Source: Clostridia bacterium (GTDB taxonomy: Bacteria; Bacillota; Clostridia; Oscillospirales; RGIG7773). Taken from it: a stretch of 27,176 bases of DNA. Location of the stretch: contig JAFZHO010000063.1 of NCBI GenBank assembly GCA_017554835.1, positions 1-27,176 on the forward strand, in the 5' to 3' direction. How positions within the stretch are numbered: position 1 is the first letter of the stretch; every line of letters begins with the position of its first letter. Shown piece after piece: positions 1 through 8,456 of the stretch. Below the pieces are notes generated by a model. The model had not been told where the DNA came from. It was given only the letters and a program-made list of their open reading frames with translations, and did no database searches. Made by a program: the position numbers and the translations under genes.

Positions 1-1
1 T

Positions 2-1006
2 GGCTCAGAGGTTTATCAATATACTCTCAGAGCAGGAAATCTGGAATGCGAAATTCTAAACTACGGAGGAATTTTGAGAGCTTTCAAAGTGCCTGATAAA
101 GATAATAATAAAATTGATATTCTTTTAGGATTTGATAATATTGCAGGGTATAAAGGTCAGGGCGGATATCTTGGCGCCTTGATAGGAAGAAATGCAAACC
201 GTATCAAAGAGGGAAAATTCACCCTTCTTGGAAAGGAATATTCCCTTGCCATAAACAGAGCCCCAAACCATCTTCACGGCGGCGATATAGGATTTGACCA
301 GAAGATATGGGAAGTAAAAGAAAGTGGAGAGAATTTCCTCAAACTTCATCTTGAAAGTTCTGATATGGATGAGGGTTACCCGGGGAATATGAAACTTGAG
401 GTAGTTTATACCCTTGATGAAAAAGGACTTGAAATCGATTATACTGCCACTTGCGATAAAACCACTTTATGTAATCTTACAAACCACGCTTATTTTAACC
501 TGAACGGACATAATAGCGGAACTATCCATGACCAGAAATTATGGCTTTTTGCAGATTTCTATACTCCCACGGACGAAACCTCAATTCCCTATGGGGAGAA
601 CGAAAAAGTGGAAAATACGCCAATGGATTTCAGAGAAGGAATGAAAATCGGCGACCATATAGATGATGATTTTCAGCAACTTAATTTCGCAAAAGGGTAT
701 GACCATAACTTTGTTATAAACGGAGAAATGGGAGTTTTCCGTCCTGCCGCAGTTGCATATAGCGAAAAAACGGGAATAAAAATGACGGTGGAGACAACCC
801 AACCCGGAATTCAGTTTTATTCGGGGAATTATCTTGACGATTGCCCTTTGGGAAAAGATGGCGCACCTTATGATGCAAGATGGGGATTCTGCCTTGAAAC
901 CCAGCATTTCCCCGATGCTATAAATAATGAAAATTTCCCGTCAACTATTTTAAACCCCGGGGAAATATATAGACACACAACAAAATACTCTTTTGAAATA
1001 GAATAA
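2..1006 (+). CDS. galM: Aldose 1-epimerase (galactose mutarotase), 5'-truncated by window edge
   Basis: Interconverts alpha and beta anomers of galactose/glucose in the cytoplasm, feeding the Leloir pathway. The reading frame is open from base 2 and reads GSEVYQYTLRAGNLECEILN before the TTG at 74, so that TTG is internal and the true start lies upstream of the window; about ten residues are missing. Family hallmarks are visible: an LNYGG strand near the N-terminus, RNANRI, the NHLHGG histidine, the NLTNHAYFNLNGH catalytic histidine, and the C-terminal LETQHFPDA glutamate followed by LNPGE. The 334 residues present fit a family of about 340-350. A long hairpin follows the stop. Nothing upstream is visible, so operon context is unknown. 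Confidence 0.95.
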   Translation, partial: GSEVYQYTLRAGNLECEILNYGGILRAFKVPDKDNNKIDILLGFDNIAGYKGQGGYLGALIGRNANRIKEGKFTLLGKEYSLAINRAPNHLHGGDIGFDQKIWEVKESGENFLKLHLESSDMDEGYPGNMKLEVVYTLDEKGLEIDYTATCDKTTLCNLTNHAYFNLNGHNSGTIHDQKLWLFADFYTPTDETSIPYGENEKVENTPMDFREGMKIGDHIDDDFQQLNFAKGYDHNFVINGEMGVFRPAAVAYSEKTGIKMTVETTQPGIQFYSGNYLDDCPLGKDGAPYDARWGFCLETQHFPDAINNENFPSTILNPGEIYRHTTKYSFEIE

Positions 1007-1014
1007 GAATTTCG

Positions 1015-1074
1015 ATTGTGCAACTTGAACAAAAAGACACCTGTAGATTTGTTCAGGTTGCACAATTAATTTTT
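1015..1074 (+). terminator. Long hairpin after galM, probable intrinsic terminator
   Basis: Arms 1015-1033 and 1048-1066 pair over 19 bp with a single G-U, around a 14-nt loop, followed two bases later by a T-run at 1070-1074. The stem is much longer than the other terminators here and its T-run is short, so a palindromic regulatory or repeat element is an alternative. Confidence 0.6.
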
Positions 1075-1103
1075 ACAATTATATTAAATAATGTGTGACA
1101 ATG

Positions 1104-1133
1104 TTGACAATAAACAAACTTAATTGGTAAAAT
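1104..1133 (+). promoter_or_regulatory. SigA-type promoter for the LRR/SLH protein
   Basis: TTGACA (1104-1109), 18-bp spacer, TAAAAT (1128-1133). A GGAGG ribosome site at 1145-1149 precedes the ATG at 1157, so the leader is short. Confidence 0.65.
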
Positions 1134-1156
1134 CTTGTTAGAGAGGAGGAATCTCT

Positions 1157-3298
1157 ATGAAAAAAATAATCAGTATAGTTTTAGCGCTTTGCTTGATGGT
1201 ATCGGTGATGCCTTTTGCAATGCCACAAGTCGTTGCGGCAACAGCAAAAAGCGGAAAAACAGGGGAATGCACCTGGGAGCTTGATGGAACCGTTTTGACT
1301 ATTGGTGGCAACGGAAATATGGCAGAAAACTATTATAACGGACTTCCTTGGGGCGATGATATAACAGAGGTTTATATCAAAGATGGTGTTACAAGTATTG
1401 GAGATAGCGCTTTTCAGACATGTTATAAGCTTAAATATGCGTATATTGCAGGAAGCGTTAAAAAAATCGGGAAAGGGGCTTTTGCTTCATGCGGGCACTT
1501 AACTGATATAGAGCTTTGTGAGGGTATTACAAGTATCGGAGATCACGCTTTTTCCTATTGTATGGGTCTTACAACCATTACACTACCAAACAGTATGAAA
1601 AGTATAGGCGAAGAAGCTTTTTACGCTTGTGTAAATCTTGCAACAATAGAGTTTCCGGACTGTATTGAAAATATTAATTATGGTGCATTTGGAGCAACGG
1701 CTTTCTATAGTGATGAAGATAATTGGGAAAATGGCAAATTATATATGGGTCCGTATTTAATAAAGGCACTCAGTGATTGTGCTGATTTTTCCTTTAAAGA
1801 GGGAACAAGGGTAATAGCAGGAATGGCGTTTTCTAATTGTGAAAATCTTATAAGCGTTAAAATTCCTGATAGCGTAGTAGGTATTTGTGATTATTCATTC
1901 TGGAACTGCACAAATCTTACCACCGTGGAAATACCCGAAGGTGTAAAAACTATTGGAGGCGGGGCATTTAATGGGTGCCAAAAGCTTAATGGAATAAACG
2001 TTCCCGATAGCGTAACAAGTATTGGCCCTTCTGCTTTTTTATCCACGGCGTATTATAATGATAAGAATAACTGGACCGATGGCGTTCTTTATATGAATAA
2101 TAACCTAGTTGGCGTATCTTTGGAAATTACGGATTGCAAAATTATAGAAGGAACAAAACTTATTGCTCCCGGATCATTTAGATATTGTTCAAATCTAACT
2201 ACCATAGAACTTCCTGAAAGCATAACGAGCATTTCTGATTGGACGTTTTATGATAGCCGACATATTCAAACGTTCATATTACCGAAAAGCGTTACGGATA
2301 TTGGCAGATATGCTTTCGATTCTTGCCGTATAAAAGAAATATGGTATGGTGGAACAAGAGCGGAGGCAGCCTTGATAAAACCCAATATAGGTAGCGAAGA
2401 CACTATATGGTATTACGAAGGCGAAAAGGTTATAACAACTTATGAGGACGTTTTTGTGTCTACCTCTGAAGGCATCGAAAAGGTAACCGTTGAAGATGGC
2501 AAGATTGATATAAAGGTTCTCGGCGAAGAAATTAACCTTGATATAAAAGACGAGGATGGAAAAAGTCTTGAAATTTATGCAGACCCGTCACGCTCAGTTT
2601 CTATAGATGGCAAAGTGAATATGAGTGAGCAGTTAATCAAGGTTTATGCCGTAAATGAATATGGCGCAGTATATGAAGTGTCTCTTTCAAAGGATGCTAC
2701 TGAATATGATTTTGCCGACCTGAATGTTGATGCGTGGTATATTCCTTACGTTGAAACTGCAACAAAGCTTGGCATAATTAGAGGTCAGGTTGTTGACGGA
2801 AAAGACGTATTAAAACCCGAAGATAAGGCAACAAGAATAGAAGGTATCGTCTTTGCGCTGAGAATGCTTGGAGTAGAAACAACGCAGTTCTCTGACGTTG
2901 AAATAGATTTTATAGATTATGATGAAAATTCTGCAGTAAACAAATGGAGTATAAATTATGTCAAAGCAGCAGTAGCTCTTGGACTTATGAAAGGTTCTTC
3001 GGATATTAACGGAAATTTACATCTGAACGGACAAGATTCCATTTCAAGACAAGAGTTCTTTGCAATTTTTGCAAGAGCAATGCAGATATTTGATTTAAAC
3101 GAACAATATAAAACGGAAAACCTATATTATTTTGACGATTATGATAAGATAGAGCCATGGTTTTTTGATAATATAAAATATCTTGTGTATAATAAAATAG
3201 TCGATGGAATAGTAATGGATGGCGAAAAATTCATAAATCCACAAGGCGATATTCTGAGATGCGAAATAATTAAAATGGTAACGGCGGCGTTATCATAA
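1157..3298 (+). CDS. Secreted BspA-type leucine-rich-repeat protein with three C-terminal SLH domains
   Basis: A 713-residue exported surface protein. Residues 1-28 form a signal peptide (MKKIISIVLALCLMVS, cleavage likely after VVAA). Residues about 50-410 contain LRR_5 repeats of the Treponema/BspA type, recognisable by GVTSIGDSAF, SVKKIGKGAF and TTITLPNSM-like strings. Two longer blocks with a tyrosine/asparagine insert (FYSDEDNW, YYNDKNNW, each followed by LYM) look like an internal duplication. From about residue 518 come three SLH modules (VDAWYIPYVETATKLGI, NKWSINYVKAAVALGLM, EPWFFDNIKYLVYNKI), which in Firmicutes attach proteins to pyruvylated secondary cell-wall polymer. The role is probably adhesion or host/matrix contact, by family analogy; the ligand cannot be read from sequence. 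It is monocistronic between its own promoter and terminator. Confidence 0.88.
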   Translation: MKKIISIVLALCLMVSVMPFAMPQVVAATAKSGKTGECTWELDGTVLTIGGNGNMAENYYNGLPWGDDITEVYIKDGVTSIGDSAFQTCYKLKYAYIAGSVKKIGKGAFASCGHLTDIELCEGITSIGDHAFSYCMGLTTITLPNSMKSIGEEAFYACVNLATIEFPDCIENINYGAFGATAFYSDEDNWENGKLYMGPYLIKALSDCADFSFKEGTRVIAGMAFSNCENLISVKIPDSVVGICDYSFWNCTNLTTVEIPEGVKTIGGGAFNGCQKLNGINVPDSVTSIGPSAFLSTAYYNDKNNWTDGVLYMNNNLVGVSLEITDCKIIEGTKLIAPGSFRYCSNLTTIELPESITSISDWTFYDSRHIQTFILPKSVTDIGRYAFDSCRIKEIWYGGTRAEAALIKPNIGSEDTIWYYEGEKVITTYEDVFVSTSEGIEKVTVEDGKIDIKVLGEEINLDIKDEDGKSLEIYADPSRSVSIDGKVNMSEQLIKVYAVNEYGAVYEVSLSKDATEYDFADLNVDAWYIPYVETATKLGIIRGQVVDGKDVLKPEDKATRIEGIVFALRMLGVETTQFSDVEIDFIDYDENSAVNKWSINYVKAAVALGLMKGSSDINGNLHLNGQDSISRQEFFAIFARAMQIFDLNEQYKTENLYYFDDYDKIEPWFFDNIKYLVYNKIVDGIVMDGEKFINPQGDILRCEIIKMVTAALS

Positions 3299-3303
3299 CA
3301 ATA

Positions 3304-3335
3304 AAAAAGTGAGCAGTTTTTACTGCTCACTTTTT
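3304..3335. terminator. Bidirectional intrinsic terminator between convergent genes
   Basis: Arms 3304-3317 and 3322-3335 form a 14-bp stem around a TTTT loop. The A-run on one side and T-run on the other make it usable from both strands, serving the SLH gene and the convergent ABC exporter gene. Confidence 0.85.
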
Positions 3336-3345
3336 GTTTTATATT

Positions 3346-5340
3346 TTAAAATTCACGAGGTGGGAAGGGAGGTCTTTTTCCCTGGGGGAAAGGGGGCATT
3401 TCCTTTGGGGGAAGTGGCATTTCTCTTTCCTTTGCCTCTGAGACGTATCTTGATGCCTGAGTGGTAAATAGCTTATGATAGACTCCGCCTTTATCCATAA
3501 GTTCTTTATGGTTTCCCATTTCGCATAGTTCGCCGTTATTCAGAACGAGAATTTTTGTTGCGATAGTTGCGCTTGAAAGTCGATGGGAAACAAAAAAGCT
3601 TGTTTTATCCTTGCGAAGAGTATCAAACTGATTGAAAATCTCCTGCTCGGCAATAGCATCAAGAGAAGCCGTTGGCTCATCAAGAATAAGAATATCCGAA
3701 TCGGAATAAAAAGCTCTCGAAATAGCAAGTTTCTGCCACTGACCGATGGATGGCTCGATTCCGTTTGGTTCAAAAATTCTCATCAAAGGAGTATCAAAGC
3801 CATTTGGTAATTTATTTATAAAATCTTCGGCAGAGCTTTGTCTTGAAGAAGATATAACCTTATCCATATCAAGTGGGGCTTTTATATCTCCGAAGGAAAT
3901 ATTCTCTTTTGGAGTAAAGGCATATTTGCCAAAATCCTGAAAAATCGCTCCGTATAAATCGTATAGCTCTTTTGTGTCATATTCTCTGATATCGTTTCCG
4001 TCAAGGAGAATTACCCCTTCCGTTGGGTCGTAGAGTCTTGTCAGAAGTTTTAAAAGAGTTGTTTTTCCTGCGCCGTTAAGTCCGACTAAAACTACGGTGT
4101 CTCCCGGATTTATAACGAAATTTATATCCTTGAGGACTTTTCTTTTTGTTCCCGGGTAGCTGAAAGAAACGTTTTTGAATTCAATTGTATGCCCTATATG
4201 ACGGGTAACCTTTCTTGGAGTTTCAAGAGTGGGAACGATATTTCTTTTTTCGTTCATAAAGGTAATCATATTATCAATAAACAGCGTTCCCTCATATATG
4301 CTGGAGGTCATCATAACTAAACTTGCAACATAAGAAGAGATAGAGGTCAGAGCTCCCGTATAAAGAGAATAATCTCCGATTTGGCCGCCACCCATTGTTA
4401 CGGAATATGCGATATAAAAGAATAAAAGGCAGTTCACGGCAGTTGTCACAAGGGAAATAAGGTTATTCCAGATTCCCTCACGGGTAATAAGACTGCGAAG
4501 CCCTTTGAAATAGTGATTAAAGACTTTATTATAGTTAAAAATAAAGGTATCCGATAAATCAAAAAGCCGAAGCTCTTTTACCATATCTTTATTAACCAGC
4601 ATATCGGAATAATAAGCCATCTGACGACGCTCTTTGGAACGGTGGCGCATATATTCGAAATTCTTTCTTCTGAAGTAGAAGGTGATTATTGCGCTTGGAA
4701 GTGAGAGAAGAATAACGATAATTGGAGCAAACCAGGCAATAGAAAACAAAATGACAATAAAGCTTATGGCCGAGATAAAAGTACTTATAATACTAAAGGT
4801 TGATTGAATAACCTGGATAGGTCTCATTCCTGCTTCACGGTTGGCGTTTTCCAGTTTTTCGTAGAAATCGGGCATATCAAAGGAAGCAACGTCGATTTCC
4901 TTGGCTTTATTCATGATTTTGCATTTTACGTGATTTGTCACAAGTTCGCTTGAGGTTCTCGTTACAATGGTGCTGATATTATTGACAAAACCGATAAAGA
5001 ACATATATCCGAACTGGAGTATCATAGGAATAAAAAGAACATCAAAAATAAGCTTAAAATTAAGATTATCGAGAGTAATAACGTAGGCAATCTTATTTAA
5101 TAGATTTGCGGATATATAGGCGCCGATAACGGGAGAAAATCCGTTAAAAGCCGACATAAACATCAGAATAAAAAGAAGGGATTTTCTCGCCTCCCAAACA
5201 AGTCTCACGATATAAATAAGGCGGGTAAAAAATCCTGATATAACTTTTTTAAGATAAGAGGGAACCTCTTTTATATTTTTTGGAAGAGGTTCTTTTAAAT
5301 GCTGATAATTAGGTGGACCCCAAAATCCCGGTGGTGCCAT
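3346..5340 (-). CDS. ABC exporter (fused membrane and ATPase domains) with proline-rich tails
   Basis: A 664-residue half-transporter, membrane domain then ATPase, expected to dimerise. The N-terminus is proline-rich (MAPPGFWGPPN). Multiple hydrophobic helices occupy about residues 50-330, then an ATP-binding domain from about 370 with Walker A GLNGAGKTT, Q-loop IFQDFGKYAFTPKENI, Walker B ILILDEPTASLD and H-loop SHR. The signature motif is SIGQWQ instead of LSGGQ. The C-terminus ends in a Pro/Phe-rich tail (PPFPQGKRPPFPPREF). The start is an ATG at 5340 behind AAGGAG. Members with FQDF and xxGQWQ occur among Clostridial exporters, often linked to peptides or drugs, but no substrate gene is adjacent. 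No partner subunit is encoded next to it, so a homodimer is the simplest reading. Confidence 0.85.
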   Translation of the reverse strand: MAPPGFWGPPNYQHLKEPLPKNIKEVPSYLKKVISGFFTRLIYIVRLVWEARKSLLFILMFMSAFNGFSPVIGAYISANLLNKIAYVITLDNLNFKLIFDVLFIPMILQFGYMFFIGFVNNISTIVTRTSSELVTNHVKCKIMNKAKEIDVASFDMPDFYEKLENANREAGMRPIQVIQSTFSIISTFISAISFIVILFSIAWFAPIIVILLSLPSAIITFYFRRKNFEYMRHRSKERRQMAYYSDMLVNKDMVKELRLFDLSDTFIFNYNKVFNHYFKGLRSLITREGIWNNLISLVTTAVNCLLFFYIAYSVTMGGGQIGDYSLYTGALTSISSYVASLVMMTSSIYEGTLFIDNMITFMNEKRNIVPTLETPRKVTRHIGHTIEFKNVSFSYPGTKRKVLKDINFVINPGDTVVLVGLNGAGKTTLLKLLTRLYDPTEGVILLDGNDIREYDTKELYDLYGAIFQDFGKYAFTPKENISFGDIKAPLDMDKVISSSRQSSAEDFINKLPNGFDTPLMRIFEPNGIEPSIGQWQKLAISRAFYSDSDILILDEPTASLDAIAEQEIFNQFDTLRKDKTSFFVSHRLSSATIATKILVLNNGELCEMGNHKELMDKGGVYHKLFTTQASRYVSEAKEREMPLPPKEMPPFPQGKRPPFPPREF

Positions 5341-5387
5341 TATGTATCTCTCCTTTTAAGGTAATAGTTTCGTTAACCATTTTTTTT

Positions 5388-5416
5388 ATTATAATTCAGG
5401 ATTTTTTTCAATGCAA
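5388..5416 (-). promoter_or_regulatory. Minus-strand promoter for the proline-tailed ABC exporter
   Basis: On the minus strand, TTGCAT (5416-5411), 17-bp spacer, TATAAT (5393-5388). It is divergent from and close to the flavodiiron promoter, so the two share one intergenic region. Confidence 0.65.
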
Positions 5417-5449
5417 TAGTTTTGGAAAAATATACGAATAAAATTCGCC

Positions 5450-5479
5450 TTGACAGAAAATCTATAAATATGTTAAGAT
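5450..5479 (+). promoter_or_regulatory. Promoter for the flavodiiron gene
   Basis: TTGACA (5450-5455), 18-bp spacer and TAAGAT (5474-5479) preceded by TG one base upstream (5471-5472), an extended -10. It lies inside the over-extended ORF that begins at 5422, which argues for the downstream start. Confidence 0.6.
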
Positions 5480-5508
5480 TTTTTCAAATACTAATCGGAG
5501 GAGAAAAA

Positions 5509-6657
5509 ATGATTACTGAGGATATAAAATATATTGGCGTAAACGACCATGAAATAGACTTATTTGAGGGGCAGTATGACGTTCCAAACGGAATGGCATA
5601 TAACTCCTATATAATATTTGACGAAAAAATCGCCGTTTTTGATACTGTTGATAAAAAGTTCGGCGATAAATGGCTTTGCAACGTAAAGGAAACTCTTGAT
5701 GGAAAAAATCCAGATTATCTTATCGTTTCCCATATGGAGCCGGACCACTCTGCAAATATAGATAAATTTCTTTTGGCTTTCCCAAAGGCAGAGGTAGTTG
5801 CAACTGGTCAGGCGTTTTCTATGATGGAAAGATTCTTCGGCGAAAACTATGAAGGCAGAAGAATAATCGCAAATAACGGGGATAGTCTATCCCTTGGAAA
5901 ACATAATCTTACTTTTTATACCGCGCCTATGGTTCATTGGCCTGAGGTTATGGTAACTTATGATAGTTTTGATAAGGTTTTATTCTCTGCTGATGCTTTT
6001 GGAAAATTCGGCGCTCTTGATATAGAGGAGGACTGGGCCTGCGAAGCGAGAAGATATTATTTTGGCATTGTTGGCAAATACGGAAAGCAGGTGCAGATGC
6101 TTTTTGAAAAACTTGATGGCCTTGATATAAAAACTATTTGTCCTCTTCACGGCCCTGTTTTATCGGAAAATCTGGGATATTATCTTGGACTTTATGATAC
6201 CTGGTCAAAATATCTTCCCGAGGAAAAGGGCGTAGTAATCTGCTATACCTCTGTTTACGGAAATACTAAAAAAGCAGTTGAGCTTCTCGCAGCAGAACTT
6301 AGGGAGAAAGGTTGTCCGAAAGTGACCATTAACGACCTTGCCCGTTGCGATATGGCAGAAGCTATTGAAGATGCTTTTCGTTATGATAAAATAGTTCTTG
6401 CCACTACTACCTATAATAGCGAGATTTTCCCTTTTATGCATGAGTTCATTACGGGACTTGTGGAAAGAGGGTTCAAAAAACGCAAAGTCGGATTTATAGA
6501 AAATGGTTCCTGGGCTCCTCAGGCGGCAAAATATATGAGAAAAATGTTTGAGAAAACTATTGGTCTTGAATATTGCAACACGGTAGTTACAATTCTATCT
6601 GCCGTAAACTGCGAGACCGAAGAAAAAATCTCGGAACTTGCCAAAGAACTTATTTAA
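5509..6657 (+). CDS. fprA: Flavodiiron protein (FprA-type A flavoprotein), oxygen/NO reductase
   Basis: A cytoplasmic flavodiiron protein that reduces O2 to water and/or NO to N2O, a standard oxygen-defence enzyme of anaerobes. The N-terminal metallo-beta-lactamase-like domain carries the diiron ligands, beginning with H75-x-E77-x-D79-H80 (HMEPDH) and continuing through HWPEVMV, SADAF and LHGPV. The C-terminal flavodoxin domain begins with the FMN loop YTSVYGNTKKA. The ATG at 5509 sits behind CGGAGGAG; starting there gives 382 residues, a little short of the roughly 400 usual. The in-frame ATG at 5422 would add 29 residues but would lie upstream of the promoter, so it was rejected. No rubredoxin domain is fused; the electron donor must be encoded elsewhere. 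Monocistronic. Confidence 0.93.
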   Translation: MITEDIKYIGVNDHEIDLFEGQYDVPNGMAYNSYIIFDEKIAVFDTVDKKFGDKWLCNVKETLDGKNPDYLIVSHMEPDHSANIDKFLLAFPKAEVVATGQAFSMMERFFGENYEGRRIIANNGDSLSLGKHNLTFYTAPMVHWPEVMVTYDSFDKVLFSADAFGKFGALDIEEDWACEARRYYFGIVGKYGKQVQMLFEKLDGLDIKTICPLHGPVLSENLGYYLGLYDTWSKYLPEEKGVVICYTSVYGNTKKAVELLAAELREKGCPKVTINDLARCDMAEAIEDAFRYDKIVLATTTYNSEIFPFMHEFITGLVERGFKKRKVGFIENGSWAPQAAKYMRKMFEKTIGLEYCNTVVTILSAVNCETEEKISELAKELI

Positions 6658-6672
6658 AAATATAATGAAAAA

Positions 6673-6681
6673 TGATATAAT
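6673..6681 (+). promoter_or_regulatory. Possible extended -10 promoter for the ABC exporter-nrdG operon
   Basis: TGATATAAT (TGn followed by a perfect TATAAT at 6676-6681), with TTTAAA as a poor -35 at 6653-6658. A transcript would begin near 6688, inside the left arm of the fprA terminator, so it would escape that hairpin. No other promoter is visible ahead of 6738. Confidence 0.4.
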
Positions 6682-6718
6682 AGTTTCAGACGACCAAACC
6701 GTCTGAAACTATTTTTTT
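6680..6718 (+). terminator. Intrinsic terminator after fprA (possible operator)
   Basis: Arms 6680-6692 and 6700-6712 form a perfect 13-bp stem around a 7-nt loop, followed by seven T at 6712-6718. The inverted repeat also overlaps the predicted transcription start of the next operon, so it could double as a repressor operator. Confidence 0.8.
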
Positions 6719-6737
6719 AATCAGGACGAAAAAGAAA

Positions 6738-8456
6738 ATGAAAAGAATCTTGCTTTATTTAAAGCCGCTTAAAAAACGGCTTGTTATCGGGCTTTTTATA
6801 AAGATTTTGGGAACGGTGGCCGAGCTTTTCATACCTTTTATATTAAGCTACATACTTGAAAACGTTATAATAACAAAAGACCCCAATAAAATTATTTTTT
6901 ATGGGGTTATAATGGCCTTTTGCGCTTTTATTGCAGGCGCGGGAAATATAATTGCAAACAGAATGGCTGCAAAAACCACTATGGTATTCACCTCGGCAAT
7001 GAGAGAGGAGCTTTTCTCCAAAACCTTGCTTCTTTCTGCAAGGGCAACGGATAAATTCACTATTCCGTCCCTTGAATCCCGTATAACGTCTGATACCTAT
7101 AACGTTCATAACTTTATCGGAATGATTCAGAGAATGGGTGTTCGCGCTCCTATGCTTCTTATCGGTGGTGCGGTTATAACCTTTTTGATGGATAAGACGT
7201 TATCTATGGTTATGTTTTTAATGCTTCCTATTATATTTATAACTGTATATTCAATTTCAAAAAGAGGTATCCCGTTATATACAAGGGTGCAAAACTGTGT
7301 AGATGATATGGTTCGTGTTGTGAGAGAGGATTCTCAGGGAATCAGAGTTATAAAAGCACTTTCAAAAAACGACTATGAGAACAGACGCTATGATAAAGTA
7401 AATAAATCCCTTTGCAAAGAAGAAACAAAAGCAGGAACTATAATGGGTATTGCAAATCCCGTTATGACTATGCTTATGAACCTTGGAATTGTTGCAGTTA
7501 TTGCGGTAAGCGCTTATCGCGTTTCGGAAAATTTATCATCCTCGGCAACGGTTATTGCTTTTATGCAGTATTTTACTCTTATTTCTATGGCGATGATGTC
7601 TCTTTCGAGAATGTTTATAATGTATACAAAATGCGCCGCGTCTGCTGCGAGAATTTCCGAAGTTATAGATTATTCCGATGAACTTAATATTATTTCCGAT
7701 GACGGAAAAGGAGATAAAGATAATATAATCTCCTTTGAAAACGTTTCTTTTTCTTATCTTGGCAAGAAGAATAACCTTGAAAATATTAACCTTTCTCTTA
7801 AAAAAGGGCAGTCTCTCGGAATTATCGGCGCAACGGGAAGCGGAAAATCCACTTTTATCAAGCTTCTTCTTCGTTTTTATGATGCAAATTCAGGAGTTAT
7901 CAGAATAGAGGGAAAAGATATTCGCTCCTACGAAAAAGAGGAGTTATCTTCGCTTTTCGGGGTAGCGCTTCAGAATGATTTTCTCTATGCGGATACTATA
8001 GAAGAAAATATACGCTTTGGAAGAGAGGTTTCTCTCGAGGAAATTAAAAAGGGAGCAAAAATTGCTCAGGCAAAGGATTTTATAGAGGAAATCCCCGATA
8101 AATATTCCCACGTTCTTTCATCCAAGGGAACTAATTTATCAGGCGGTCAGAGGCAGCGCCTTCTTATTGCGAGAGCAGTCTGCAAAAATCCAAAAATTCT
8201 TATTCTTGACGATTCTTCCTCGGCTCTTGATTATAAAACCGATGCAAATCTGCGACTTGCCCTAAAAGAAGAAATGAAAGAATCAACCGTTATAACGGTG
8301 GCTCAGAGGGTAAGCTCCGTTAAAAATTGCGATTTAATAATAGTATTGGATGATGGTAAAATAATCGGCAAAGGAACTCATGACGAGCTTCTTTCCTCCT
8401 GCGTGGAATATCGTGAAATCAGCGACTCTCAGATGGGAGGTGCCTTCGTTGAATAA
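6738..8456 (+). CDS. Heterodimeric ABC exporter, subunit A (degenerate Walker B)
   Basis: A 572-residue fused membrane-ATPase half-transporter. Six hydrophobic segments fill about residues 10-300. The ATPase domain has Walker A GATGSGKST (about 364-372), Q-loop LQNDF, canonical signature LSGGQRQR (about 467) and Walker B ILILDDSSSALD. Aspartate replaces the catalytic glutamate (LDD instead of LDE), and the H-loop region reads TVAQRVSS, with glutamine where histidine is usual. Loss of Glu and His marks the degenerate-site subunit of heterodimeric exporters such as BmrC/TM287-type proteins. The partner is the next gene, overlapping by 8 bases. The ribosome site (AGGA at 6723) is weak. Substrate unknown; drugs or lipids are usual for the family. 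Confidence 0.88.
   Translation: MKRILLYLKPLKKRLVIGLFIKILGTVAELFIPFILSYILENVIITKDPNKIIFYGVIMAFCAFIAGAGNIIANRMAAKTTMVFTSAMREELFSKTLLLSARATDKFTIPSLESRITSDTYNVHNFIGMIQRMGVRAPMLLIGGAVITFLMDKTLSMVMFLMLPIIFITVYSISKRGIPLYTRVQNCVDDMVRVVREDSQGIRVIKALSKNDYENRRYDKVNKSLCKEETKAGTIMGIANPVMTMLMNLGIVAVIAVSAYRVSENLSSSATVIAFMQYFTLISMAMMSLSRMFIMYTKCAASAARISEVIDYSDELNIISDDGKGDKDNIISFENVSFSYLGKKNNLENINLSLKKGQSLGIIGATGSGKSTFIKLLLRFYDANSGVIRIEGKDIRSYEKEELSSLFGVALQNDFLYADTIEENIRFGREVSLEEIKKGAKIAQAKDFIEEIPDKYSHVLSSKGTNLSGGQRQRLLIARAVCKNPKILILDDSSSALDYKTDANLRLALKEEMKESTVITVAQRVSSVKNCDLIIVLDDGKIIGKGTHDELLSSCVEYREISDSQMGGAFVE

Noticed and set aside
5422..5508. N-terminal extension of the flavodiiron protein from ATG 5422
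   Set aside because: The extension overlaps the TTGACA/TAAGAT promoter, has no ribosome site and adds residues unlike the family; ATG 5509 has GGAGGAG.
8380..8448. Longer ABC subunit B starting at ATG 8380
   Set aside because: It would overlap subunit A by 77 bases with a peptide unlike exporter N-termini; TTG 8449 has a well-placed GGGAGG.
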